A stretch of 64,000 bases of DNA from Salinisphaera shabanensis E1L3A (lineage in GTDB: Bacteria; Pseudomonadota; Gammaproteobacteria; Nevskiales; Salinisphaeraceae): assembly GCF_000215955.2 (NCBI RefSeq), contig NZ_AFNV02000003.1, forward strand, positions 1-64,000, in the 5' to 3' direction. The position numbers and the translations under genes are program-made. The notes beneath the pieces were generated by a model. That model saw nothing but the letters and a program-made list of their open reading frames with translations, searched no databases and had not been told where the DNA came from. Below, piece after piece: positions 29,426-38,653 of the stretch; within the stretch, counting starts at the first letter, position 1, and each line of letters opens with the position of its first letter.

Positions 29426-30835
29426 ATGGCGAGTAGCGAAGCGCTCAAGCTGATCAAGGAAACCGAGGCGAAGTTTGTCGACTTCCGCTTCTGCGATACG
29501 CGTGGCAAAGAACAGCACATGACTATGCCGGCGCACGTCGTCGACGAAGAGTTCATGGAAGAAGGCAAGATGTTCGACGGCTCGTCGATCGACGGCTGGA
29601 AAGGCATCAACGACTCTGACATGGTGATGATGCCCGACGACAGCACCGCCGTGCTCGACCCCTTCTTCGAAGAACCCACGGTCATCATTCGTTGCGACGT
29701 CCTCGAACCCAACACCATGATGGGTTACGAGCGCGATCCGCGTACGGTCGCCAAGCGCGCTGAAGCTTATCTGGCCTCCACCGGCATCGCCGATACCGCG
29801 TACTTCGGTCCGGAAGCCGAGTTCTTCGTGTTCGATTCGGTGTCCTGGCAGAACGAAATGAACGGGGCCGGCTTCTCGATCGATTCGGAAGAAGGTCACT
29901 GGAGCAGCAGTAAGCAATACCCCGAAGGCAACATGGGCCATCGCCCGGGTATCAAGGGCGGCTACGTGCCGGTCCCGCCGGTCGATTCCCATCACGACAT
30001 CCGTTCGGCCATGTGCCTGGCGATGGAAGAGATGGGTCTGACGGTTGAAGTGCACCACCACGAAGTGGGCACCGCCGGTCAGGGCGAAATCGGCATGCTG
30101 TTCAATACGCTGGTCAAGAAAGCCGACGAGCTGCTGGTCTACAAGTATTGCGTGGCCAACGTCGCCCACAGCTTCGGCAAGACCGCGACCTTCATGCCCA
30201 AGCCGCTGGTCGGCGACAACGGCAGCGGCATGCATGTGCATCAGTCGCTCTCGAAAGACGGCAAGAACATCTTCTCGGGCGAAGAGTACGGCGGTCTGTC
30301 CGAAGAGGCGCTGTTCTATATCGGCGGCATCATCAAGCACGCCAAGGCGATCAACGCGTTCGCCAACGCCTCGACCAACAGCTACAAGCGTCTGGTCAAG
30401 GGATTCGAAGCGCCGGTGCTGCTGGCCTATTCGGCGCGTAACCGGTCGGCCTCGATTCGTATTCCGTGGGTCTCCAGCCCGAAGGCGCGTCGTATCGAAG
30501 TGCGTTTCCCGGATGCCACCGCCAACCCGTATCTGGCGTTCGCGGTCATGATGATGGCCGGTCTCGACGGTATCCAGAACAAGATCCATCCGGGCGAAGC
30601 CATGGACAAGGATCTCTACGATCTGCCGCCGGAAGAAGAGAAAGCGATTCCGACTGTCGCCCAGTCGCTGGAAGAAGCGCTCAAGGCGCTCTCCGACGAT
30701 CGCGACTTCCTCAAAAAGGGCGATGTGTTCACCGACGACCTGATCGACGGCTATATCGAACTCAAGATGGAAGAAGTGCTGCGCTTGAAGATGAGCACGC
30801 ACCCAGCCGAGTTCGACATGTACTACTCCTGCTAA
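29426..30835 (+). CDS. glnA: Glutamine synthetase type I
   Basis: 469 aa from ATG 29426 with AAGGAGT before it; an in-frame ATG 63 nt upstream is not used by the family. Type I features: [27 protein letters not shown] and the adenylylation loop DLYDLPPEE with its tyrosine. It condenses glutamate and ammonia to glutamine. The sigma-54/NtrC promoter upstream and ntrB-ntrC downstream show nitrogen control; the tyrosine loop indicates GlnE-dependent adenylylation. Confidence 0.97.
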   Translation: MASSEALKLIKETEAKFVDFRFCDTRGKEQHMTMPAHVVDEEFMEEGKMFDGSSIDGWKGINDSDMVMMPDDSTAVLDPFFEEPTVIIRCDVLEPNTMMGYERDPRTVAKRAEAYLASTGIADTAYFGPEAEFFVFDSVSWQNEMNGAGFSIDSEEGHWSSSKQYPEGNMGHRPGIKGGYVPVPPVDSHHDIRSAMCLAMEEMGLTVEVHHHEVGTAGQGEIGMLFNTLVKKADELLVYKYCVANVAHSFGKTATFMPKPLVGDNGSGMHVHQSLSKDGKNIFSGEEYGGLSEEALFYIGGIIKHAKAINAFANASTNSYKRLVKGFEAPVLLAYSARNRSASIRIPWVSSPKARRIEVRFPDATANPYLAFAVMMMAGLDGIQNKIHPGEAMDKDLYDLPPEEEKAIPTVAQSLEEALKALSDDRDFLKKGDVFTDDLIDGYIELKMEEVLRLKMSTHPAEFDMYYSC

Positions 30836-30902
30836 GGCGGGAGCCCCGCTTCAGGGGAGGCCGTGGCTTGCACGTGTAAGCGTGTGGCGCCGCTGGCCAG
30901 CA

Positions 30903-30936
30903 GGGCGCGCCCTTTTATCGGACGCGCCCTTTTTTA
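30903..30936 (+). terminator. Terminator behind glnA
   Basis: GGGCGCG (30903-30909) pairs with CGCGCCC (30923-30929), followed by six T. It separates glnA from the DUF4124 gene and ntrBC. Confidence 0.85.
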
Positions 30937-30965
30937 TGGCCGCGCTTCGCGCTAGATTGCGTGTT

Positions 30966-31646
30966 ATGAAAACGCTCTTCGTGCCGTTGTTCCTTATCCT
31001 GGTCGCCTCCGGCACCGCCCAGGCCGATATCTATACCTGGGTCGATGCGCAAGGCGTGCGTCACTACAGCGACAGCCCCATGGCTTCCGGCGCCAAGCGT
31101 GCCAATCTGCCGGGCTTGCAGACGGTGGACGGCAATCCCGACGCTTTGCAACAGCTGCAGGCCGCCGCGGATCGCGCGCGTTCGAAAACGAATAGCGTCG
31201 AATCGCGCATGCCGCGGCTTCTCAGCCCCGAGGCGGAGCAGACGTTTCGCGATGCACGCGGCATCGTGCCGGTGTCGGTCGCCATCAGCGGCTCTTCGGA
31301 ACTGCGCGACGGCGAGCAGATCACCTACTATCTGGACGGCAGCCCGATTCCGCAATCACCAACCGACGATACCCAGCTGTCGCTGGGCAACGTGCCGCGC
31401 GGCACCCACACACTCAGCGCCGCTTTGCTCTATCAAGGTGCGGAAATCCGCCGGACCGAACCGGTCACTTTTTATATGAAGCCACCTTCGGCGATATCGC
31501 CGTTGAACAGTAATCAGAACGCCAGCGATAACGACAGCGACTCGCCCGGTACGACAACCTCTGCTCCGCCTGCCGGCAATGTAGGCGGCGCGCCGAGCAC
31601 GCCGAAATTGAATACAAACACCAACGCGGCGCGCCCGCCCGGTTAG
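30966..31646 (+). CDS. Secreted DUF4124 domain protein
   Basis: 226 aa. A signal peptide (MKTLFVPLFLILVASGTAQA) is followed at once by the DUF4124 core DIYTWVDAQGVRHYSDSP. A second part (about residues 95-175) reads like a small beta-sandwich (VPVSVAISGSSELRDGEQI ... SLGNVPRGTHTLSAALL), and the Asn/Ser/Pro-rich tail is disordered. Probably periplasmic; the function of DUF4124 proteins is unknown. A gene of this type commonly sits between glnA and ntrB. Confidence 0.85.
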   Translation: MKTLFVPLFLILVASGTAQADIYTWVDAQGVRHYSDSPMASGAKRANLPGLQTVDGNPDALQQLQAAADRARSKTNSVESRMPRLLSPEAEQTFRDARGIVPVSVAISGSSELRDGEQITYYLDGSPIPQSPTDDTQLSLGNVPRGTHTLSAALLYQGAEIRRTEPVTFYMKPPSAISPLNSNQNASDNDSDSPGTTTSAPPAGNVGGAPSTPKLNTNTNAARPPG

Positions 31647-31918
31647 CGCGTTCGACAGGGTCGATGGCTGGCCACGCCTCGGGCTGGATCTCTCGAAGCA
31701 GCACAACAGAGTCTCGAAAGAACGGCTTTTCAGCTATGCCGCTACGCGACGACCCGCGGGGCCGTGGCTGAAAGGCCTAACGGGCCGATCCGAATCGTTC
31801 GTTAACGGACTCGCCGGCGCATTCAGACGCGTGTAGCACTATGATGGTGCAATCGCGTCGCGGGGGTTACGCTCCGAGCGCGCTTCGCACTGGCCCAAGT
31901 CTTGCTTTCAGCTGCCCC

Positions 31919-32995
31919 ATGAGTTCCCGCGACAGTATCGGCGTTCGCCCCGACACGATTCTCGACAATCTTAAGACAGCCGTGGTTTGTCTGGACTCGC
32001 GGCTGAGGGTGACATATCTGAATACGGCCAGCGAAATGCTGTTCGGCGTGTCAGCCCGTCATTGCGGCAGCGAGCCGTTCGACCGCGCGTTGCCTTATCT
32101 GGCCGATCATCGCGAGAAGCTCGAGTCCGCGCTCTACAAGGGCGCGGCATTCACCGAACGCGAGCTGTACCTGCGTGCTGGTGGCGGTGATCCTCTAACC
32201 GTCGACTGTACGGTCACGCCGTTTACCGATCGCAACGGGGCTTCCGCACTGCTTCTGGAATTCCTTTCGCTCGATCGGCAACTGCGCATTTCGCGCGACG
32301 ACCAGATGCGGGTTCAGAATCTGGCCAATCGAGAGATGATTCGCGGGCTCGCCCACGAAATCAAGAATCCGCTTGGCGGCCTGCGCGGTGCCGCGCAGCT
32401 GCTCGAGCGCGAGATCGACGACGACGAGCTCAAGGAATTCACCACCGTTATCATTCGCGAAGCCGACCGGCTGCAGAATCTTGTCGACGGGCTGCTGGGT
32501 CCGCGTCGCCCCCCCAACAAGCAGCCACTCAATATTCACGAACCGCTCGAGCACGTACGGGCTTTGATCAGCTCCGATCTGCCCGCTGATGTGACCTTGA
32601 AGCGCGATTTCGATCCCAGCATTCCCGAGATCAAGGCCGACCGTGAGCAGCTGATTCAAACGCTGTTCAATCTGGTCTGCAACGCAGTCACCGCTCTCGG
32701 TGGCAGCGGTGAAATCGTGCTGCGTACGCGTACCCAGCGCCTGTTCACGATTGGCGGGACCCAGCATCGGCTGGTCGCCCGGGTCGACGTAATCGACAAT
32801 GGGCCCGGTATCCCCCGCGAACTGCTGCCTCGCATCTTCCACCCCATGGTGAGCTCGCGCGCCGAAGGTACGGGCATGGGCTTGCCGATCGCCCAATACC
32901 TCATTCATCTGCACCACGGGCTCATCGAATGCGAAAGCCGGCCCGGGCAGACCATATTCAGCGTAATTCTGCCGTTGGAGACCAGCGATGATTAG
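31919..32995 (+). CDS. ntrB: Nitrogen regulation sensor histidine kinase NtrB (GlnL)
   Basis: 358 aa from ATG 31919 (MSSRDSIGVRPDTILDNLKT); an upstream in-frame ATG at 31841 gives a non-conserved leader. PAS domain about 14-120. H box GLAHEIKNPLGGLRGAAQLL with H146, N box LVCNAVTA, G boxes DNGPGIP and GTGMGLPIA. A cytosolic kinase/phosphatase controlled by PII that phosphorylates NtrC. No transmembrane segment, as expected. Confidence 0.95.
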   Translation: MSSRDSIGVRPDTILDNLKTAVVCLDSRLRVTYLNTASEMLFGVSARHCGSEPFDRALPYLADHREKLESALYKGAAFTERELYLRAGGGDPLTVDCTVTPFTDRNGASALLLEFLSLDRQLRISRDDQMRVQNLANREMIRGLAHEIKNPLGGLRGAAQLLEREIDDDELKEFTTVIIREADRLQNLVDGLLGPRRPPNKQPLNIHEPLEHVRALISSDLPADVTLKRDFDPSIPEIKADREQLIQTLFNLVCNAVTALGGSGEIVLRTRTQRLFTIGGTQHRLVARVDVIDNGPGIPRELLPRIFHPMVSSRAEGTGMGLPIAQYLIHLHHGLIECESRPGQTIFSVILPLETSDD

Positions 32996-33076
32996 GAGAA
33001 CGCCCAGGCCGTTATCGTGGCGCGTCGCGTACGTTGGCGCGCGGTCGACGATTGGCCACACCTTGGTGAGTCCGCG

Positions 33077-34600
33077 ATGAGCATAGTGAACACAGGCACG
33101 CTCTCTGCGTGGATCGTAGATGACGACGAGTCCATTCGGTGGGTGCTCGAACGCGCTCTCAAAAGCGCCGATATCGATGTAACCACGTTTCCCGGCGGTG
33201 CCGAACTGCTCGATGCCATCGAAGAAAACACCCCCGATGTGCTATTGACCGATATCCGTATGCCGGGTATTTCCGGGCTGGATCTGCTCGATCGCGTACG
33301 TGCGATCAAGCCCGATCTGCCCATCATCATCATGACGGCGCACTCCGATCTGGATAGCGCGGTGTCGGCCTATCGTGGCGGTGCGTTCGAATATCTGCCC
33401 AAGCCGTTCGATCTGGACGAAGCGGTCGAACTGGTCACGCGCGCTGCCCGCCTAGCGCGAGAAGAGGAACCGGAAAGCGAAGCCGCCAAGCCGCAGGCGT
33501 CGATCATCATTGGCGAAGCGCCGGCCATGCAGGAGGTCTTTCGTGCCATCGGGCGTCTGTCGGCTTCCAACATCACCGTGCTGATCACGGGCGAGTCCGG
33601 TACCGGCAAGGAGCTGGTTGCGCATGCGCTGCACGAGCATAGCCCGCGCGCGAGTCGGCCGTTCATCGCGGTGAATACGGCGGCCATTCCGAAGGATCTG
33701 ATGGAATCGGAATTCTTTGGCCATGAAAAAGGCGCGTTTACGGGCGCGGCTGCCCAGCGCCGCGGACGTTTCGAACAAGCCCACGGCGGCACCCTGTTTC
33801 TCGATGAAATCGGCGATATGCCGGCCGATCTGCAGACGCGCCTGCTACGCGTGTTGCAGGATGGCCAGTTCTATAGAGTCGGCGGCCATACGCCGGTGAG
33901 CGTGGATGTGCGCATTGTCGCGGCAACCAATCAGGAACTCGAAAAAGAGGTCCGCAAGGGCCGTTTTCGCGAGGATCTGTTTCATCGGTTGAACGTCATT
34001 CGCTTGCGCGTACCGCCGCTGCGCGAACGCCGCGAAGATATTCCGTTGTTGCTCGAATTCTTTCTCGGCCGGGCTGCACGCGAGCTCAATATGGAGCTCA
34101 AAACGCTGAGTAAACAGTCCAGCCAGTTCCTCAGCGCACTCGACTGGGCCGGCAATGTCCGCCAGCTGGAAAACCTGTGTCGCTGGCTTACGGTAATGGC
34201 CCCGGGCCGCGAAGTGGTACTCGAGGATCTGCCCCAGGAGCTGCGCGACGGCCGTGCCATGCCTGCTGCGAATGCGGCGACCTCGGTTGTGTCGGAAACT
34301 CGTGCCGAGCCAGAGTCTGCCCCTGCGAATAGCGCGCCCGTGCCGGCGCCCGTTTCATACGACAATGCAGGCGAACACCGCTGGGACGATCAGCTTGCGC
34401 ACTGGGCCGAAACACGTCTGGCCGAAGGCGCCGATCACCTGCTCGACGAAGCGATTCCGAGCCTCGAACGGGTCATGATTCGCGCCGCACTCGCACGTAC
34501 CGATGGCCATCGTCAGGAGGCTGCACGCCTGCTTGGGTGGGGCCGGAATACGCTGACGCGCAAGATAAAGGAGCTCGGTATGGAGTCCGAAACCGCGTGA
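33077..34600 (+). CDS. ntrC: Nitrogen regulation response regulator NtrC (GlnG)
   Basis: 507 aa from ATG 33077. Receiver domain 1-120 with the phospho-acceptor D59 (LLTDIRMPG). AAA+ sigma-54 activator domain with Walker A GESGTGKE, the sigma-54-contacting GAFTGA loop and FLDEIGDMP. A Pro/Ala-rich linker, then a Fis-type HTH at the end (RQEAARLLGWGRNTLTRKIK). It activates the glnA promoter at 29341. It lies 81 nt behind ntrB. Confidence 0.96.
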   Translation: MSIVNTGTLSAWIVDDDESIRWVLERALKSADIDVTTFPGGAELLDAIEENTPDVLLTDIRMPGISGLDLLDRVRAIKPDLPIIIMTAHSDLDSAVSAYRGGAFEYLPKPFDLDEAVELVTRAARLAREEEPESEAAKPQASIIIGEAPAMQEVFRAIGRLSASNITVLITGESGTGKELVAHALHEHSPRASRPFIAVNTAAIPKDLMESEFFGHEKGAFTGAAAQRRGRFEQAHGGTLFLDEIGDMPADLQTRLLRVLQDGQFYRVGGHTPVSVDVRIVAATNQELEKEVRKGRFREDLFHRLNVIRLRVPPLRERREDIPLLLEFFLGRAARELNMELKTLSKQSSQFLSALDWAGNVRQLENLCRWLTVMAPGREVVLEDLPQELRDGRAMPAANAATSVVSETRAEPESAPANSAPVPAPVSYDNAGEHRWDDQLAHWAETRLAEGADHLLDEAIPSLERVMIRAALARTDGHRQEAARLLGWGRNTLTRKIKELGMESETA

Positions 34601-35591
34601 TCGCCGCGCTGCCCCGGTCGTTGTACTTGAACCCCGCTGTCGCCTCCCCATTCGACGCCTGCGTACGCGCGCAACATATTCGCCCGGCTGAATAGCCGCC
34701 GGGTCCAGTCCGGGTACGGGTTGCCACGGAATCGATGACCGCGGCAAGGTCGCCGACCCAAAAAATGTCGGGGTACCCCGCCAGGGCCGAGTCCACTGTA
34801 AGCCGCCCTGAGCGTGCTCGGCCGGAATGTCACCAAACACCGAAGCTCGTAAGCCCCCTGCCCCGAGCACGGTACGCGTGTTTGCTCGCAGTTCGGCCCG
34901 TTGATCACCACGCCGTTGTCGCCGATTCGTGAGACGAGCGTGCCGGTTATGACCTGGACTCCGAGCTCATCCTGCATGGTCTCGGCCCTGTGCGAGAGCT
35001 TTTCCGGATAGGCCGGCAGCACCCGCTCGGCGCCTTCGACCAACAGAACGCGTGTTTCACGTGGATCGAAGCTGCGAACGTCTTCAACCGCGGTGATTCC
35101 GCCAGCTCGACGATAGCCCCACAAGTTCGACGCCGCTCGGGCCGGCGCCGACCACTCCGAAGTTCAGCCAGGGCTCGCGTTCGCTCGCGTCACTGGTAAG
35201 CTCGGCGGTCTCGAATGCATGAAAGATACGTCGATGCGTACGCAGCGCGTACTCGCTCCACTGTTTATTGCGGACACAGGCATGTTTTCCGCCGGTAGTC
35301 ACGACCTGCGTGTTAGGCCCGTTCGGCCGCTTTCGTGACGGATGATGCGCTTGTCGGGGTCGATATCGTAGGCCGTGCTCATCAACGAGCGAATATTTTT
35401 CTTGCGGCGCAAGGTCACGCGATGCGGCGTGCATACATCACCGGTAGTGAACATGCCGGCGGCGACCTGATAAGGCAGAGGCTGAAAGTATGGAAATTAC
35501 GCTTGTCGATAAGCGTCACGTCGTAGCCGCTGCCGCCCAGCTTGCGTGCGACGAACAGACCGCTAAAACTGCCATCGACGATTACGACATG
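34601..35591 (-). pseudogene. Type II NADH dehydrogenase-like (NDH-2) flavoprotein, multiple frameshifts
   Basis: Pieces of one NDH-2 protein are spread over all three minus frames in correct order. About 35590-35500 reads VVIVDGSFSGLFVARKLGG and VTLIDKRNFHTF. Then, after a 1-nt loss, PLPYQVAAGMFTTGDVCTPH. Then VVTTGGKHACVRNKQWSEYAL and FGVVGAGPSGVELVG (second Rossmann motif). After a small deletion VEDVRSFDPRETRVLLVEGAE, then PDIFWVGDLAAVID, VPGLDPAAIQPGEYVARV and FKYNDRGSAAI. The first GxGxxG has lost a Gly. It ends against ntrC. No intact product is possible. Confidence 0.85.
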
Positions 35592-35710
35592 ATGGCGTGT
35601 GCCGTGTTGTTGTGTGGGCGTTTTCTCGCCCCGAATCAGCGGCTGCGGCGCTTAGTGGCTTCGCCTGCCTGGGTGATGAGGCCCTACCGCCGCCCGCGTG
35701 AGAACGCCTT

Positions 35711-36475
35711 ATGTGCCTGATAGCCTTTGCTTGGCAAGCCCACCCTCGGCTCGACCTGATCGTGGCGGCCAATCGCGATGAATTTCATGCTCGGCCGACC
35801 GAGCCCGCCCACTGGTGGCATGAGCCGGCCGAAGCGTTTGGCGGCCGGGACCTGAAGGCGGACGGTGCCTGGTGTGCGGCGGATCGCCACGGACGATTTG
35901 CGGCCGTGACCAATGTACGTGAACCGGGCGCGCCCGAGCCCGTGCACTCGCGGGGCCTGCTGGTACGCGATTATTTCGCCGTAGAAATCGATGCCGAGGA
36001 TTGGGCGCGGCGCATGCATGCCGACGGCGCCGCATACGGGCCGTTCAATCTGCTGGTCGGCGATCGAACAAGTCTCTGGTTTGTGTCCAATCGGGGCCCG
36101 GTACGCCATCTCTGCTTACGCCCGGGTGTGCATGCGATTTCCAACGGCAGCTGGGGCGACCATTGGCCCAAGACCCAGGCCGCGCAATCGCGACTGCGTG
36201 CCCGCATAGAAAGCGACGACCTGGAGCCCGATTCGTTGTTTCGCCTGCTGTCCGATACCGACAATGCGCCGATGGCGGCGTTGCCCGACACCGGCATCGG
36301 CGCCGAGCGTGAACGCTTTCTGTCGCCGCTATTCATTCGCAGCGCCCAGTACGGCACGCGGGCATCGACGGTGCTCAAACGCAGCAAGAATGGCGCGACC
36401 GTGTTTCACGAACGCGGTTTCGATGCCGACGCACGGCCGACTCACGCAGTCGATGAACACTGGACCTGTCTTTAA
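35711..36475 (+). CDS. NRDE family protein (TANGO2-like)
   Basis: 254 aa. It starts MCLIAFAWQAHPRLDLIVAA followed by the signature NRDEFHARPT, with the N-terminal Cys directly after Met as in Ntn-hydrolase-like TANGO2/NRDE proteins. GRDLKADGAWCAADRHGRFA and HAISNGSWGDHWPKT are further family blocks. Members are linked to lipid or heme handling; the activity is not settled. The S9 peptidase gene follows after 28 nt, so the two are probably co-transcribed. Confidence 0.92.
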   Translation: MCLIAFAWQAHPRLDLIVAANRDEFHARPTEPAHWWHEPAEAFGGRDLKADGAWCAADRHGRFAAVTNVREPGAPEPVHSRGLLVRDYFAVEIDAEDWARRMHADGAAYGPFNLLVGDRTSLWFVSNRGPVRHLCLRPGVHAISNGSWGDHWPKTQAAQSRLRARIESDDLEPDSLFRLLSDTDNAPMAALPDTGIGAERERFLSPLFIRSAQYGTRASTVLKRSKNGATVFHERGFDADARPTHAVDEHWTCL

Positions 36476-36503
36476 GCCCGCCCTTTGGAGGGATAGAGTT
36501 GTC

Positions 36504-38468
36504 ATGACGAGTACGTCTGAAACCGACCCGCGCGAACAACGGCCCTACGGTAGTTGGCCGTCGGACATCACCGCCGATCATGTGGCTGCTGCCGGGCGCA
36601 AGCTCAGCGATGTGCGAATCGATACGGCCGCCGGTAGGCCTACGCTGTGCTGGATCGAAAGCCGTCCGGATGAGGCCGGGCGCAACACGGTCATGCGTCT
36701 GGATGACAACGGTGATGCAATCTCGCTACTCGATGCGCCGCTGAGCGCACGCAGCGCCGTGCATGAGTATGGGGGCGGCGCCTTTGAAGTACACGCGGGG
36801 ATCGTCTGGTTTGTGAACGCCGCCGATCAGGCAATCTACCGACGCAATACCGACGGCAAGATCGAGGCCGTCACGTCTGTCGAAGACGACGTTCGGTTCG
36901 CGGATCTGCAATATGATGCGCGCCATGATCGGCTATTCGTGGTCGCCGAAACCCCGTTAGAGGGTGGGGAACCCAAAGCCTCCATCGAAATCGTGGCCGC
37001 CGATGGCACACGCGGTGTCGTCGCCGAAGGCCACGACTTCTATGCCAGCCTGCGTCTTTGCGCTGACAGCGAACGCCTGGTGTGGCTGGCTTGGAATCAT
37101 CCCGATATGCCCTGGGATGCGACCGAGCTCTGGCAGACCGAGATCGATGCGGATGGCATCCCCGGCACGCCGCAATGCCTGTGGGCGCCGACCGATGTTT
37201 CGTTGTTCGGCCCGCGTTTCGACCCGACGGGCCGGCTGCATATCGTCTGCGACGAGAATGAATGGTGGAATCTCTACCGCGAACAAGAGACGGGTACCTT
37301 TGAGCCGCTGACCCGCGAATGCGCCGAATTCGGCGTGCCGCAATGGGTGTTCGGTCAAAGCACCTATAGCTTCACCGACGATGGACGGCTTATCGCCATG
37401 GCCACGAAGGATGGCACCTGGCGGCTCGGTGAAGTCGATCAACACTCCGGCGAATTCATGCCCTGGCCGCTGGCATGGGATTTCTACGAACAGCTACAGG
37501 CGATGGGCGACGAGGTGGTGGTTGTCGCCGCCGATGCGCGTACGCCCAAACAGCTTGTCGCCATCGATCGAGACAGGACGCCACGCGTGCTGCGCGCCAC
37601 AGACGGCCTACCGGCTGATACGGCGCTGGCCACCCCCGAACCGATGAACTGGCCGACCGCCGATGGCGATACCGCGCACGGGCTGTTCTATGCGCCGACG
37701 AGCCATGTGTATCGCGGCTTGGAAAATGAACGGCCGCCGCTGATCCTTAAATGTCACGGCGGGCCGACCGGCGCGACCAGCACCGCGCTCGATGCGCGTA
37801 TTCAATACTGGACTTCGCGCGGCTACGCACTGCTGGACGTGAATTATCGCGGCAGCACGGGTTACGGGCGTACCTATCGCCAGAAGCTCACCGATGCCTG
37901 GGGCGTGGCCGATGTCGCCGACTGTGAATACGGCGCGCGGTATCTCACCGAGCGGGGCCTGGTCGACGGGGAACGCGTACTTATTTCCGGTAGCAGTGCG
38001 GGGGGCTATACCGTGTTGTGCGTGCTTACCTTTACCGACGTAGCGGCGGCGGGCGCCAGTTATTACGGCATCGGCGATCTGCGCCGTCTGATGGCATCGA
38101 CGCACAAGTTCGAGTCGCGTTATCTGCATCGGCTGATCGGCGCGGATGATGCGTTGCTGACCGAGCGCTCGCCGTTGGCCCATGCCGAGCGGCTGTCCTG
38201 CCCGGTACTGTTCCTGCAGGGGCTCAAGGACAAGGTTGTCCCCCCTGATCAGGCCGAGACCATGGCCGAGGCCTTGCGCGAGCGCGGCGTGCCTGTGGCT
38301 TATGTCGTGTTCGCCGACGAGCGGCACGGTTTTCGCGACGCCGCCAATATCCGTACCGCGATCGAGTCCGAGCGCGCGTTCTATACCCGTGTGCTCGGTA
38401 TCGAAGGCGTGGACGATTGCACGGCGCTGGCGATCGACAATTTTGATGGCCCGGCACGTGCCGATTGA
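36504..38468 (+). CDS. S9 family prolyl oligopeptidase-like serine peptidase
   Basis: 654 aa from ATG 36504 (GGAGGG upstream). An N-terminal beta-propeller (about 30-390) is followed by an alpha/beta-hydrolase domain with nucleophile elbow GSSAGGYTVL, the Asp in GLKDKVVPPDQ and the His in DERHGFRDA. LKCHGGPTGATS and NYRGSTGYGRTYRQ are typical of acylaminoacyl-peptidase/S9C-like enzymes. No signal peptide, so probably a cytosolic peptidase cleaving short peptides. Confidence 0.93.
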   Translation: MTSTSETDPREQRPYGSWPSDITADHVAAAGRKLSDVRIDTAAGRPTLCWIESRPDEAGRNTVMRLDDNGDAISLLDAPLSARSAVHEYGGGAFEVHAGIVWFVNAADQAIYRRNTDGKIEAVTSVEDDVRFADLQYDARHDRLFVVAETPLEGGEPKASIEIVAADGTRGVVAEGHDFYASLRLCADSERLVWLAWNHPDMPWDATELWQTEIDADGIPGTPQCLWAPTDVSLFGPRFDPTGRLHIVCDENEWWNLYREQETGTFEPLTRECAEFGVPQWVFGQSTYSFTDDGRLIAMATKDGTWRLGEVDQHSGEFMPWPLAWDFYEQLQAMGDEVVVVAADARTPKQLVAIDRDRTPRVLRATDGLPADTALATPEPMNWPTADGDTAHGLFYAPTSHVYRGLENERPPLILKCHGGPTGATSTALDARIQYWTSRGYALLDVNYRGSTGYGRTYRQKLTDAWGVADVADCEYGARYLTERGLVDGERVLISGSSAGGYTVLCVLTFTDVAAAGASYYGIGDLRRLMASTHKFESRYLHRLIGADDALLTERSPLAHAERLSCPVLFLQGLKDKVVPPDQAETMAEALRERGVPVAYVVFADERHGFRDAANIRTAIESERAFYTRVLGIEGVDDCTALAIDNFDGPARAD

Positions 38469-38653
38469 ATCGATACGATCGCGCGGGCGCGTAGAGTAAT
38501 TCAAGCGCCAAGTGGCTGGCCGTTTGCATATCGCGCGGTGCGTTTACGGTAACCTACGTACGACGTATCTACGTGCTTGGGCCGGCGACCGTGGTTGCCT
38601 TGGGGGCTTTGTCGCGGCGACATGCGAATCACTGGGGGGGAAATTCAAGCAAC

